10,552 nt of DNA, taken from assembly GCA_023457035.1 (NCBI GenBank), contig JAEWNN010000216.1, positions 1-10,552 of the forward strand. The letters are read 5' to 3'. The translations under genes were made by a program, and so were the position numbers. Of the stretch, positions 1 to 6,170 are shown in pieces (positions within the stretch are counted from its first letter, which is position 1; the number at the start of each line of letters is the position of its first letter). Below the pieces are notes generated by a model. That model ran no database searches and was not told the origin of the DNA. It saw only the letters and a list, made by a program, of their open reading frames with translations. This DNA is from Verrucomicrobiota bacterium (lineage in GTDB: Bacteria > Verrucomicrobiota > Verrucomicrobiia > Opitutales > Opitutaceae).

Positions 1-1322
1 CCGAGCAGCTCGGCCACCGCTTGCAGCAGGTGGTCGCGGCGGATCTCGCGTTCGGTGGCGTCGGCCAGGAGCTTCATCTTCACCGCGCCGCGGGCGAGTT
101 CGTCGCCGCCGTAGATGATGGCGAGGCGGGCCTTGTTCTGGTCGGCCTGTTTGAACTGCTTGCCGAAGCCGGCGTCCTTGAGCGGATACTCGACGCGGTA
201 GCCCGCGGCGCGCAGGGCGCGGATGTCGGCCAGCGCGGTCTTGCGCTCAGCCGGGCCGCCGATGATGCAGAAGATGTCCGGCGCCGAGACGATCTCGGGC
301 AGGAGGTTCTTCGACTTGAGCATCTCGGTGATGACGACATCGCCGATGGCGAAGCCGGCCGCCGGGAGATCCGGGCCGCCGAGCTTCTTGACAAGGTTGT
401 TGTAGCGGCCGCCGCCCGCGATCGCGCGGAACTCGCCGCTGCGGTCGAAGGCCTCGAAAACGAATCCGGTGTAGTACGCGAGCCCGCGCACCACGCCGAG
501 GTCGACCTGCACGAAGGCGCCGTAGCCCATCGCCTCGAGTCCGCCGAGCAGCGTGCGCCAGTCGGCGAGGCGGGCGGAGAGCGCTTCGGCCGCGGGGCCG
601 CCGGCGGCGGTCACGGGCGCGAGACGCTCCTCGAGGGCGGCCAGCGAGTTGATCTTGGTGAACGACACGATCTCGGCGCGCTTCTCGGCAGAGAGCGGAC
701 CGTGTTTCTCCTCGAAGAACTTGAAGGCGTCGTCGCCCTGTTTCTCGAGGCGGTCGATGGTGCCGAGCACGTCGGGCACCTGCGCCTCGGTGTAGCCGAT
801 CGCCTGCAGGTAATAGAACCAGAGGTTGCGGTCGCTCAGGCGGATGAAGAAGTCGCGCTCGGTCAGCCCGGTGGCGCCGATGCACGAGATCAGCAGCGCG
901 ATGAGCTCGACCTCGGCCTCGGGGCCGGCCTCGCCGAGCAGATCGGCGTTGAACTGGAAGAAGGCGCGCAGGCGGCCCTTCTGGGCGCGCTCGTAGCGGT
1001 AGTGCTCGCCGATGTTGAACCACTTGATCGGGCGCCGCATCGCGCCGGCGCGCTCGCCGACCATGCGGCAGAGCGTCGGAGTCATCTCGGGGCGCAGCGA
1101 GACATCGCGCCCGCCCTTGTCGGTGAAGCAGAAGAGCTGCTGCTCGATCTCCTCGCCGGACTTCGCCTTGTAGAGTTCGAGCGGTTCCAACACGGGGCCG
1201 TCGTACTCGAGGAAGTTGCAGGCCACGGCGGCCTGCTTCCACAGGAGGAAAAGGTGGTTACGCCGGGCGGTTTCCTCGGGATAGAACTCCCGGAAACCCG
1301 GCAGGGTCTGGAACTGGGCCAT
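1..1322 (-). CDS. hisS: Histidyl-tRNA synthetase (3' end beyond window)
   Basis: Charges tRNA-His with histidine in the cytoplasm; a class II aminoacyl-tRNA synthetase. The start ATG at 1322-1320 gives an N-terminus MAQFQTLPGFREFYPEE, typical of the family. About 440 residues are readable and no stop occurs before the window edge, so only a short C-terminal piece is missing. Visible motifs: LRPEMT (77-82); motif 2 RYERAQKGRLRAFFQFNADL (109-128); the HisA signature VVRGLAYYTGFVFE, with the catalytic Arg at 279; and GGGRYNNL (303-310). The C-terminal anticodon-binding domain follows (about 340 onward). The HisA motif has Ala282 where many bacterial enzymes have Asp (RGLDYY). There is no clear SD; the bases before the ATG are pyrimidine-rich (CTCCGTTCCCAC). 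It lies 118 bp downstream of the HU gene on the same strand, but a strong terminator separates them, so it probably has its own weak promoter or relies on readthrough. Identification is firm. Confidence 0.96.
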   Translation of the reverse strand, partial: MAQFQTLPGFREFYPEETARRNHLFLLWKQAAVACNFLEYDGPVLEPLELYKAKSGEEIEQQLFCFTDKGGRDVSLRPEMTPTLCRMVGERAGAMRRPIKWFNIGEHYRYERAQKGRLRAFFQFNADLLGEAGPEAEVELIALLISCIGATGLTERDFFIRLSDRNLWFYYLQAIGYTEAQVPDVLGTIDRLEKQGDDAFKFFEEKHGPLSAEKRAEIVSFTKINSLAALEERLAPVTAAGGPAAEALSARLADWRTLLGGLEAMGYGAFVQVDLGVVRGLAYYTGFVFEAFDRSGEFRAIAGGGRYNNLVKKLGGPDLPAAGFAIGDVVITEMLKSKNLLPEIVSAPDIFCIIGGPAERKTALADIRALRAAGYRVEYPLKDAGFGKQFKQADQNKARLAIIYGGDELARGAVKMKLLADATEREIRRDHLLQAVAELL

Positions 1323-1393
1323 GTGGGAACGGAGCGCGCGCGGCGCTGGGAACGGTTGAAAAGGTCGTGGCGACCGGCGGCGAAGCCGGCGGG

Positions 1394-1421
1394 AAAAAAG
1401 CCGGGATCGGCGATCCCGGCT
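1394..1421 (-). terminator. Rho-independent terminator of the HU gene
   Basis: Read on the minus strand, AGCCGGGAT and ATCCCGGCT pair in a perfect 9-bp stem with a 5-nt loop. The loop-closing bases allow up to 11 bp. Six T residues follow at once (1399-1394). It starts 20 bp past the HU stop codon and 70 bp before the hisS start, so it should separate the two transcripts. Confidence 0.9.
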
Positions 1422-1440
1422 CCAGCATTCCGGCGACCGC

Positions 1441-1803
1441 TCAGGCGGTCGGCGCGGACGGGTTGGCGGGGGGCGGCGGGACGATGCCGCGTTTGTCCAC
1501 CTTGCTCAGTTCCAGCTTCTTGAGCTTGGCCTTCAAGATCTTGCCCGACTTGAACTTCACCACGGCGCGGGTCGGGATCACGACCTCGGTCTCGGGCTTG
1601 TTCGGGTTGCGGCCGATGCGGGCCTTGCGCACCTGGACCTCCAGCACGCCGAAGTTGCGCAGCTCGACGTTGCGGCCCGAGGCGAGGGCGTCCTGGATGA
1701 TATCCAATGCCATCTGCACGGACTGCTGCACTTCCTTCTGCGGGAACCCGGTCTTCTGGTAGATTTCCAGAACGATCTCGCGCTTGGTGAGGTTGTTCGA
1801 CAT
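1441..1803 (-). CDS. HU/IHF-family nucleoid DNA-binding protein with Pro-rich tail
   Basis: Small basic histone-like protein that binds and bends DNA as a dimer; 120 residues against about 90-100 for classic HU or IHF. The N-terminal helices (NLTKREIVLEIYQKTG) and the saddle segment RNVELRNFGVLEVQ (44-57) are typical. The beta-arm follows with GRNPNKPETEVVIP (64-77), including the Pro (P67) that intercalates into DNA in this family, and then FKSGKILKAKL (84-94). Beyond the usual end is an extra stretch of about 25 residues, first Lys-rich, then PPPPANPSAPTA, which is probably disordered. The start is set by a good SD (AGGAGA, 8 nt upstream). A terminator follows the stop. HU versus an IHF subunit cannot be decided from the sequence. 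Confidence 0.95.
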   Translation of the reverse strand: MSNNLTKREIVLEIYQKTGFPQKEVQQSVQMALDIIQDALASGRNVELRNFGVLEVQVRKARIGRNPNKPETEVVIPTRAVVKFKSGKILKAKLKKLELSKVDKRGIVPPPPANPSAPTA

Positions 1804-1905
1804 GGTGCGTGTCTCCTGTTTGCGGAAAATTCTATGGGTGAAACGTGCGGTAAGCTATTGCTGGACGTCATTTTGCGTCAACCCGAAAGCCGAAACTCTC
1901 CCGCC
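1804..1905. promoter_or_regulatory. Divergent intergenic region between HU and the ClpX-like gene
   Basis: These 102 bp must hold the 5' regions of both divergent genes. On the minus strand TAGAAT (1834-1829) is a 5/6 match to a -10 box for the HU gene, but its -35 is weak. TTGACG (1881-1876, minus) could be a -35 for another start, with only poor -10 matches. On the plus strand the repeated pentamer CGTCA (1866-1870 and 1876-1880) has a 10-bp period, one helical turn, as a regulator site might. The promoter assignments are tentative. Confidence 0.35.
1812..1817 (-). promoter_or_regulatory. Shine-Dalgarno site of the HU gene
   Basis: AGGAGA on the minus strand, 8 nt before the ATG at 1803. 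It is noteworthy because it is the only clear SD in front of any gene in this window. Confidence 0.8.
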
Positions 1906-3519
1906 ATGAGCAACGAAGGCCCGAAAAACCCTCTCGAGGAGCTCGAACGCAAGGTGCAGGAGCTCCTCAAAGATCCCCAGGTGCAGGCCTCCGTGCGCCA
2001 GATGATGGCCGCCCATCCCCCACCTCAGCCCGCGCCCGGCGGCGGCTCCGCCAAACCCGCCGCGACGCCCGACGACACCAACGCCGAAATCCTCCGCCGC
2101 ATCCGCGCCTTCAACCTCCGGCCCCGCGAAATCCGCGACCACCTCAACCGCTTCGTCATCAAACAGGACGACGCCAAGAAGATCCTCTCCGTCGCCATCT
2201 GCGACCACTACAACCACGTGCGCCAGTGCCTCGACAGCCCCGAGCTGCGCGAGCGCGACTACGCCAAGCAGAACATCATCCTCCTCGGCCCCACCGGCGT
2301 CGGCAAAACGTACCTCATGCGCTGCATCGCCAAGCTCATCGGCGTGCCGTTCGTGAAGGCCGACGCGACGAAGTTTTCCGAGACCGGCTATGTCGGCGGC
2401 GATGTCGAGGACCTCGTGCGCGACCTCGTGAAGGCGGCCGATGGCGATGTCGAGCTGGCCCAGTACGGCATCATCTACATCGACGAGATCGACAAGATCG
2501 CCGCCGCGCAGAACCTCGCCGGCCGCGATGTCTCCGGCCGCGGCGTGCAGATCAACCTGCTCAAGCTCATGGAGGAAACCGATGTCTCCCTCCACAGCCA
2601 GACCGACCTGCTCGGCCAGATGCAGGCGATGATGGAGATGCAACGCGGCGGCCCGCCGCGTCCGCGCAAGATCAACACCCGGCACATCCTCTTCATCGTC
2701 AGCGGTGCGTTCGACAAACTCGCCGACCAGATCAAACGCCGCGTGCAGAGCACCGCGATCGGCTTCGGCGCCGCCCGCGGCGCCGAGCGCACCGAGGGCG
2801 ACTACCTCGCACAGGTCACCAGCCAGGATTTCATCACGTACGGATTCGAGCCGGAGTTCGTCGGGCGCCTGCCGGTGCGCGTCGCCTGCCAGGCGCTCGC
2901 CGCCGAGGATCTCGAACAGATCCTCACCACCTCCGAGGGCAGCATTCTCCAGCAATACCGCGCCGATTTCGCCGGCTACGGCATCGACTTCCAGATCGGC
3001 CGCGACGCGCTCCACGAGATCGCGCAACGCGCCGCCGCCGAGAACACCGGTGCCCGCGGTCTCATGACAGTGCTCGAGCGCATCTTCCGCGACTTCAAGT
3101 TCGAGCTGCCCTCCACCGCCACCAAGACCTTCGCCATCGACGCCGCCACCGTCGCTCGCCCCGCCGAGGCGCTCCAGCACCTCCTGCGCGAGAACGCCGA
3201 CCGGCAGCACGAGGTCCTGCGCGCCGAGGTCTCCGCCTTCGCCGCCCGTTTCCACCAGGACCACGGCTTCGAGCTGCTCTTCGCCGACGACGCCGTCTCC
3301 GCGCTCATCGACGCCAGCCTCGCGGCCGACAAGACCATCCGCGCGCTCTGCGAGGAGAAGTTCCGCGACTTCCAGCACGGGCTGAAGCTGGTGAGCCACA
3401 ACACCGGGCGCACCCGTTTTCCCATCACGCGCGACGTCGTCGAGCAGCCCGACAAGGTCCTCAGCACGTGGGTCGTCGAGAGCTACCGCGTCGCCCGCGC
3501 CACCGAGGGCCTCGCCTGA
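1906..3519 (+). CDS. ClpX-like AAA+ unfoldase without zinc domain, with C-terminal extension
   Basis: 537-residue AAA+ ATPase of the ClpX/HslU (Clp/Hsp100) group, expected to unfold proteins, possibly for ClpP. Domains: a short helix (NPLEELERKVQELL, 8-21), a Pro/Gly linker, then the ClpX-type core from about 60. Walker A is GPTGVGKT (128-135), the pore-1 loop GYVG (161-164), Walker B IIYIDEID (189-196), the IGF-type ClpP-docking loop IGFG (285-288), the arginine finger in EFVGRLP (R321), and sensor 2 TGARGL (R384). The C4 zinc-binding domain of true ClpX is absent. The segment matching the RKH substrate loop is replaced by a Met-rich stretch (238-247). About 115 residues follow the normal small domain; their latter part (442-515) resembles that domain itself. 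The start at 1906 (MSNEGPKNP) is preferred over an in-frame ATG at 1834, which would reach into the HU promoter region. Neither has an SD. A canonical ClpX is probably encoded elsewhere, so this is likely a specialised paralogue; HslU is less likely given the IGF loop. Confidence 0.85.
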   Translation: MSNEGPKNPLEELERKVQELLKDPQVQASVRQMMAAHPPPQPAPGGGSAKPAATPDDTNAEILRRIRAFNLRPREIRDHLNRFVIKQDDAKKILSVAICDHYNHVRQCLDSPELRERDYAKQNIILLGPTGVGKTYLMRCIAKLIGVPFVKADATKFSETGYVGGDVEDLVRDLVKAADGDVELAQYGIIYIDEIDKIAAAQNLAGRDVSGRGVQINLLKLMEETDVSLHSQTDLLGQMQAMMEMQRGGPPRPRKINTRHILFIVSGAFDKLADQIKRRVQSTAIGFGAARGAERTEGDYLAQVTSQDFITYGFEPEFVGRLPVRVACQALAAEDLEQILTTSEGSILQQYRADFAGYGIDFQIGRDALHEIAQRAAAENTGARGLMTVLERIFRDFKFELPSTATKTFAIDAATVARPAEALQHLLRENADRQHEVLRAEVSAFAARFHQDHGFELLFADDAVSALIDASLAADKTIRALCEEKFRDFQHGLKLVSHNTGRTRFPITRDVVEQPDKVLSTWVVESYRVARATEGLA

Positions 3520-3629
3520 ACCGGGCCGCGGCGGGCGCGGGCCGAGTGGAGCGGAGACGGGTTGATGCGGCGGCCGGAGTCCATCCGCGCGACCGCCGGC
3601 GAGCGCGATCGACCGGCACGCCCGCCGCC

Positions 3630-3687
3630 GTAGCGATGCGCGTGAGCGCATCGAAGCCGTCCTCGGCGTTCTCACGAACGCCGCTAC
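3630..3687 (+). repeat. Twin-hairpin element, copy 1 (complete)
   Basis: 58 nt. GTAGC (3630-3634) pairs with GCTAC (3683-3687). Hairpin 1 is GATGCGC-GTGA-GCGCATC (3635-3652) and hairpin 2 is GGCGTTC-TCAC-GAACGCC (3665-3682). Both abut the outer stem directly; only the linker 3653-3664 is unpaired. The two tetraloops are perfect reverse complements. It lies 110 bp after the ClpX-like stop codon. Confidence 0.9.
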
Positions 3688-3729
3688 GCTGCCGGCACAG
3701 AGCGGTCGCCCATCCCCGAGTCCCGGTCG

Positions 3730-3768
3730 GTAGCGATGCGCGTGAGCGCATCCAAGCCAGCCTCGGCG
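3730..3768 (+). repeat. Twin-hairpin element, copy 2 (right half lost)
   Basis: Matches copy 1 from GTAGCGATGCGC through hairpin 1 and the linker (CAAGCCAGCCTC), then diverges after GGCG. Hairpin 2 and the closing GCTAC are missing. It is 42 bp from copy 1, in the same orientation. Confidence 0.85.
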
Positions 3769-3953
3769 CACCCTGCGTCTCCGCGAGATCCCTTCCGCCG
3801 TCGGGCCCGATCCGCCGCACGCGGAGCCGCGGAGAACGCGGATTCGATCCACCTCAAAACCGGCCACCGTCTGCACCGATCACCGTCGGCAAACAGGCCG
3901 GTCTCCGGATCAGCGTCGATCGGTGTGCCTCTGCGGCGACACGACAGGGAGTA

Positions 3954-3974
3954 GGGCCGGTCTGCGACCGGCCC
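3954..3974. repeat. Perfect short hairpin GGGCCGGTC-TGC-GACCGGCCC
   Basis: 9-bp stem with a TGC loop and no T-run, so not a classical terminator. A weaker relative (GCCCG ... CGGGC around GTCGCAGT) occurs at 5457-5473 in the other large spacer, which suggests a second small dispersed repeat family. That link is tentative. Confidence 0.55.
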
Positions 3975-4107
3975 CGGCGGGCTCGAGTCGGCAGAGGCAT
4001 CCGCGACGTGTGGCTGCGCTCGGGAGCTGTCGTGGATCGCAGGCGTCCAGTCGGAGATTGGATCTACGCGGCCATCTGCGGTTCCCCATTCCGGGCCCGC
4101 GCGCGCC

Positions 4108-4166
4108 GTAGCGATGCGCGTGAGCGCATCGAAGCCCGGCCTCGGCGTTCTCACGAACGCCGCTAC
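4108..4166 (+). repeat. Twin-hairpin element, copy 3 (complete)
   Basis: 59 nt with the same architecture as copy 1: outer stem 4108-4112/4162-4166, hairpin 1 at 4113-4130 with a GTGA loop, and hairpin 2 at 4144-4161 with a TCAC loop. Only the linker differs (GAAGCCCGGCCTC, 13 nt). It begins 35 bp beyond the stop of the aldo/keto reductase, so it would be part of that mRNA's 3' region if transcribed through. Confidence 0.9.
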
Positions 4167-4200
4167 CCTGCCATTGCGCCCCCGCGCCCGGCGCCGCGGC

Positions 4201-5382
4201 TCAGCTCTGGCTGAGCCGCTTCTTCGGCGCCTCGTGGTAGGCGGCGTGGGCGCGCGCGAGGAGCTCGGGGATCCGCGCGGCGAACGGACTCTTCGCCAGC
4301 ACCGGCGCGAGATCGAACTCGCCGGCCTTCGCGGCGTTCTGGCCCGGGAACCAGTGGTCGGCCTGACCGAGCAGGTTGTAGCGCATCTTTGCCCACGGCA
4401 CGAGGTCGAGCCCGGCGCCGTAGGTCCACAGCCGCAGGATCTCGGCGACATTGATCTCGCCGGGCACGTCGACGTAGTGCGGCAGGCCCTCGGGCCAGCG
4501 GGCGCACCACTCGGCCCCGTGCACCTCGCGCAACCGGGCGCGCAGCTTCGCCTCGAGCGGGGCGACGATCTGCGCGGCGTCGGCGAGTTGCGGGAGGATA
4601 GCGACGTGTTCGTCGAAGTCGGAGGGTTTCGACACGCCGAGGCTGAGCGTGTGGATCTCGGGCCGCGCGAAGCAGAACAGGTTGTTGAACTGCATCGGCG
4701 ACAGCGGCGCGGTGAGCCCGGCCATCAGCGCCGGGCGGTCCTGGAGGCGCCCGCCCTTGTCGTTGGGGCTGATGATGAACACGCCCATGTCGCGGCGCCG
4801 CGCCGCCTCCACCGCCGGCCAGTTGAGCTCGTTAACGAAATACCAGTGGAGGTTCACGTAGTCGAACTCCCCCGTCTCCACCGCCGCGAGGATGATGTCG
4901 GTGGTGGCGTGCGTGGAGAAGCCGACGAACCGCGCGCGGCCCTCGCGCTGGAGCTGGCGCGCCACGGCCAGGCAGCCGCCGGGCCGGATCGTCCAGTCGA
5001 GGAGCTGCCGGGTGTTGATGCCGTGGAAGGAGAGCAGCTCGACGTGGTCGAGGCCCAGATACGCCATCGACTTCTCGAAGGTCGCGCGGAACTCCGCCGG
5101 ATCGGCCGTGGGCGCCACCTTGGTCTGCACGATGATCTTCTCGCGCGGCAACCGCGGCAGGATGCGGCCCAGCTGCATCTCCGAGGTGCCGTAGCCGCGC
5201 GCCGTCTCGATGTGGTTGATGCCCAGCGCGAGCGCGCGCTCGATGCACGCCTCCACGTTGGCCTGGCCGTCGGCGGGGATCTCGCCGGGCGGCACGTCCT
5301 GCCACTTGTGCTGGTAGCGCATGCCGCCGCAGGTGAACACGGGCATCTGCAACTCGGTGCGGCCGAAACGACGGTAGATCAT
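4201..5382 (-). CDS. Aldo/keto reductase, COG1453-like, with decayed Fe-S region
   Basis: 393-residue NAD(P)H-dependent oxidoreductase on the AKR TIM-barrel; the substrate is unknown. The N-terminus MIYRRFGRTELQMP is typical. The catalytic tetrad is visible at E59 (in HIETARGYGTSE, where most AKRs have Asp), Y64, K88 (VQTKV) and H120 (LSFHG). The barrel continues to about residue 275 with RFVGFSTH (151-158). The C-terminal part (about 285-385) aligns by pattern with the ferredoxin-like tail of COG1453 proteins (WCARWPEGLPHYVDVPG, then NLLGQADHW and IPELLARAH). The Cys ligands are gone except C293, so no 4Fe-4S cluster is expected. The ATG at 5382 fits the family start; there is no SD. The gene stands alone between two repeat-rich spacers, with no pathway partner in the window. 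Confidence 0.92.
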   Translation of the reverse strand: MIYRRFGRTELQMPVFTCGGMRYQHKWQDVPPGEIPADGQANVEACIERALALGINHIETARGYGTSEMQLGRILPRLPREKIIVQTKVAPTADPAEFRATFEKSMAYLGLDHVELLSFHGINTRQLLDWTIRPGGCLAVARQLQREGRARFVGFSTHATTDIILAAVETGEFDYVNLHWYFVNELNWPAVEAARRRDMGVFIISPNDKGGRLQDRPALMAGLTAPLSPMQFNNLFCFARPEIHTLSLGVSKPSDFDEHVAILPQLADAAQIVAPLEAKLRARLREVHGAEWCARWPEGLPHYVDVPGEINVAEILRLWTYGAGLDLVPWAKMRYNLLGQADHWFPGQNAAKAGEFDLAPVLAKSPFAARIPELLARAHAAYHEAPKKRLSQS

Positions 5383-5531
5383 GCGCGCAGTTCAGCCGCG
5401 CGGCGACGCGATGCAAGCCGCCCGTCGCCGCGTCTGCATTAACGCGACCTGCCGGAGCCCGTCGCAGTCGGGCCCCGTTGATCGCGGGCGTTGTCGTGCC
5501 GCTACTCGTGAGGGCAGCGATCCTGTTGCGT

Positions 5532-5556
5532 AGCTGGGTGACAAAGTCGCTCAGCT
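5532..5556. repeat. Hairpin AGCTGGGTGAC-AAA-GTCGCTCAGCT
   Basis: Eleven-base-pair stem with two G-T wobbles and an AAA loop. It is flanked more distantly by CGTAG (5529-5533) and CTACG (5564-5568), which could pair instead. It lies 150 bp upstream of the aldo/keto reductase start. There is no T-run on either side, so a terminator is unlikely. Confidence 0.55.
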
Positions 5557-5594
5557 GTCTGAACTACGGAGCGCATCGGCCCCTGTAGACAGGC

Positions 5595-5653
5595 GTAGCG
5601 CGCGTTCGTGAGAACGCCAAGGCCAACTTCGATGCGCTCACGCGCATCGCTAC
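5595..5653 (-). repeat. Twin-hairpin element, copy 4 (complete, inverted)
   Basis: On the minus strand: GTAGC, hairpin 1 GATGCGC-GTGA-GCGCATC, linker GAAGTTGGCCTT, hairpin 2 GCGTTC-TCAC-GAACGC, then GCTAC. Both loops and the outer stem are conserved. Hairpin 2 is one pair shorter, with extra bases before GCTAC. The orientation is opposite to copies 1-3. Confidence 0.9.
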
Positions 5654-5710
5654 GGCGGAGGCCTCCGGAAAACGGAACCGCTGCCGTGCCCGCTCAAGCA
5701 ACATGAACCA

Positions 5711-5774
5711 GAAACCACGGATTCCACGGATGAACACGGATCGTTCTCTGGTCATCTGTGCCCCATCCGTGTTC
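5711..5774. repeat. ACCACGGATT / GAACACGGAT filler with inverted repeat
   Basis: The short related words ACCACGGATT, CCACGGATG and GAACACGGAT follow one another. GAACACGGAT (5732-5741) is then met by its exact reverse complement ATCCGTGTTC (5765-5774). Such words recur elsewhere in this spacer in altered form and carry no coding signal. Confidence 0.6.
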
Positions 5775-5821
5775 TGCCGTACGGTAGAATGGTTAATTTT
5801 CGGATGGATCGCGTCACAGTG

Positions 5822-5862
5822 TTGTTTTCCCGCAAGGCCGCGCCGCGGCGCGCGTCTACGCT
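5822..5862. repeat. 41-bp direct repeat, first copy
   Basis: Begins TTGTTTTCCCGCAAGG and ends GCGCGTCTACGCT, with the 14-bp palindrome CGCGCCGCGGCGCG inside. It is identical over 41 bp to 6033-6073. Twenty-five bases later an ACCACAGAG block begins. Confidence 0.9.
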
Positions 5863-5887
5863 CTCAAGTAAATGGCTTCCGGCATTG

Positions 5888-5973
5888 AACCACAGAGAAC
5901 ACAGTGAACCGGAAGAGTCCCGAGATCTCATTCTCGCTCCCGCCTCTGTGTCCTCCGTGCCCTCTGTGGTGAA
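5888..5973. repeat. ACCACAGAG inverted repeat
   Basis: AACCACAGAGAACACAG on the left is answered by CTCTGTGTCCTCCGTG and CCTCTGTGGTGAA on the right. ACCACAGAG (5889-5897) pairs exactly with CTCTGTGGT (5962-5970). It could form a long imperfect hairpin; no gene is seen inside. Confidence 0.65.
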
Positions 5974-6032
5974 CTTCCGTGCCGACACCCACTCAAAGCA
6001 GCCCCCCGGTGCCCGCGTTCTCATCGAACCAT

Positions 6033-6073
6033 TTGTTTTCCCGCAAGGCCGCGCCGCGGCGCGCGTCTACGCT
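6033..6073. repeat. 41-bp direct repeat, second copy
   Basis: Exact copy of 5822-5862, 211 bp further on and in the same orientation. It is again followed, 27 bases later, by an ACCAC block (6101-6128). The repeated unit may therefore be a two-part module. Confidence 0.9.
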
Positions 6074-6100
6074 GAGTAGCCAACGGCGAAGGAAGGCTGG

Positions 6101-6128
6101 AACCACGGAGAGCACCGAGCACACGGAG
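6101..6128. repeat. ACCACGGAG-type filler block
   Basis: Consists of AACCACGGAG, AGCACCGAGC and ACACGGAG, in each of which CACGGAG or a one-base variant recurs. It has the same style as the block at 5888 and follows the second 41-bp repeat just as that one follows the first. Confidence 0.6.
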
Positions 6129-6170
6129 CCCCGGACAGGAGGGAACCGTTCCGTCCGTTGCGCCGCTGCG

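Larger units (their letters stand above)
3520..4200. other. Gene-free, repeat-bearing spacer (681 bp)
   Basis: Lies between the convergent ends of the ClpX-like gene and the aldo/keto reductase gene. No reading frame here looks like protein. It contains three same-orientation copies of the twin-hairpin element (3630-3687, truncated 3730-3768, 4108-4166) and a perfect 9-bp hairpin (3954-3974). It also has a short CGCGGAG repeat (3820-3826 and 3828-3834) and a 7-bp inverted repeat ACCGGCC/GGCCGGT (3859-3865 and 3896-3902). No T-run terminator is seen for either convergent gene. Confidence 0.75.

Noticed and set aside
470..500. HisRS motif RGLAYYTG instead of RGLDYYTG as a sign of a HisZ-like or inactive paralogue
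   Set aside because: The catalytic Arg279, motif 2 and GGGRYNN are intact and the length is full, so an active HisRS is the simpler reading; the Ala is noted as a variant only.
21..1523. Long open frame on the plus strand antisense to hisS
   Set aside because: Its translation is a low-complexity Ala/Gly/Arg/Glu/Leu-rich shadow with no motifs, as expected opposite a GC-rich gene; hisS is unmistakable on the other strand.
1834..1905. Earlier start for the ClpX-like protein
   Set aside because: The extra 24 residues look unlike a Clp N-terminus, there is no SD, and the start would overlap the candidate -10 box of HU.
1855..3876. 673-codon open frame antisense to the ClpX-like gene
   Set aside because: It mirrors the codon bias of the AAA+ gene, is composition-biased, and runs into the repeat spacer; no recognisable domain.
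4147..4166. Hairpin 2 of copy 3 as a rho-independent terminator of the aldo/keto reductase
   Set aside because: It is well placed (35 bp past the stop) but no T-run follows on the minus strand; better explained as part of the dispersed element.
2226..4214. 662-codon open frame in another plus-strand frame of the ClpX-like gene
   Set aside because: Arg/Pro-rich out-of-frame translation that also reads through the twin-hairpin repeats; a GC artefact.
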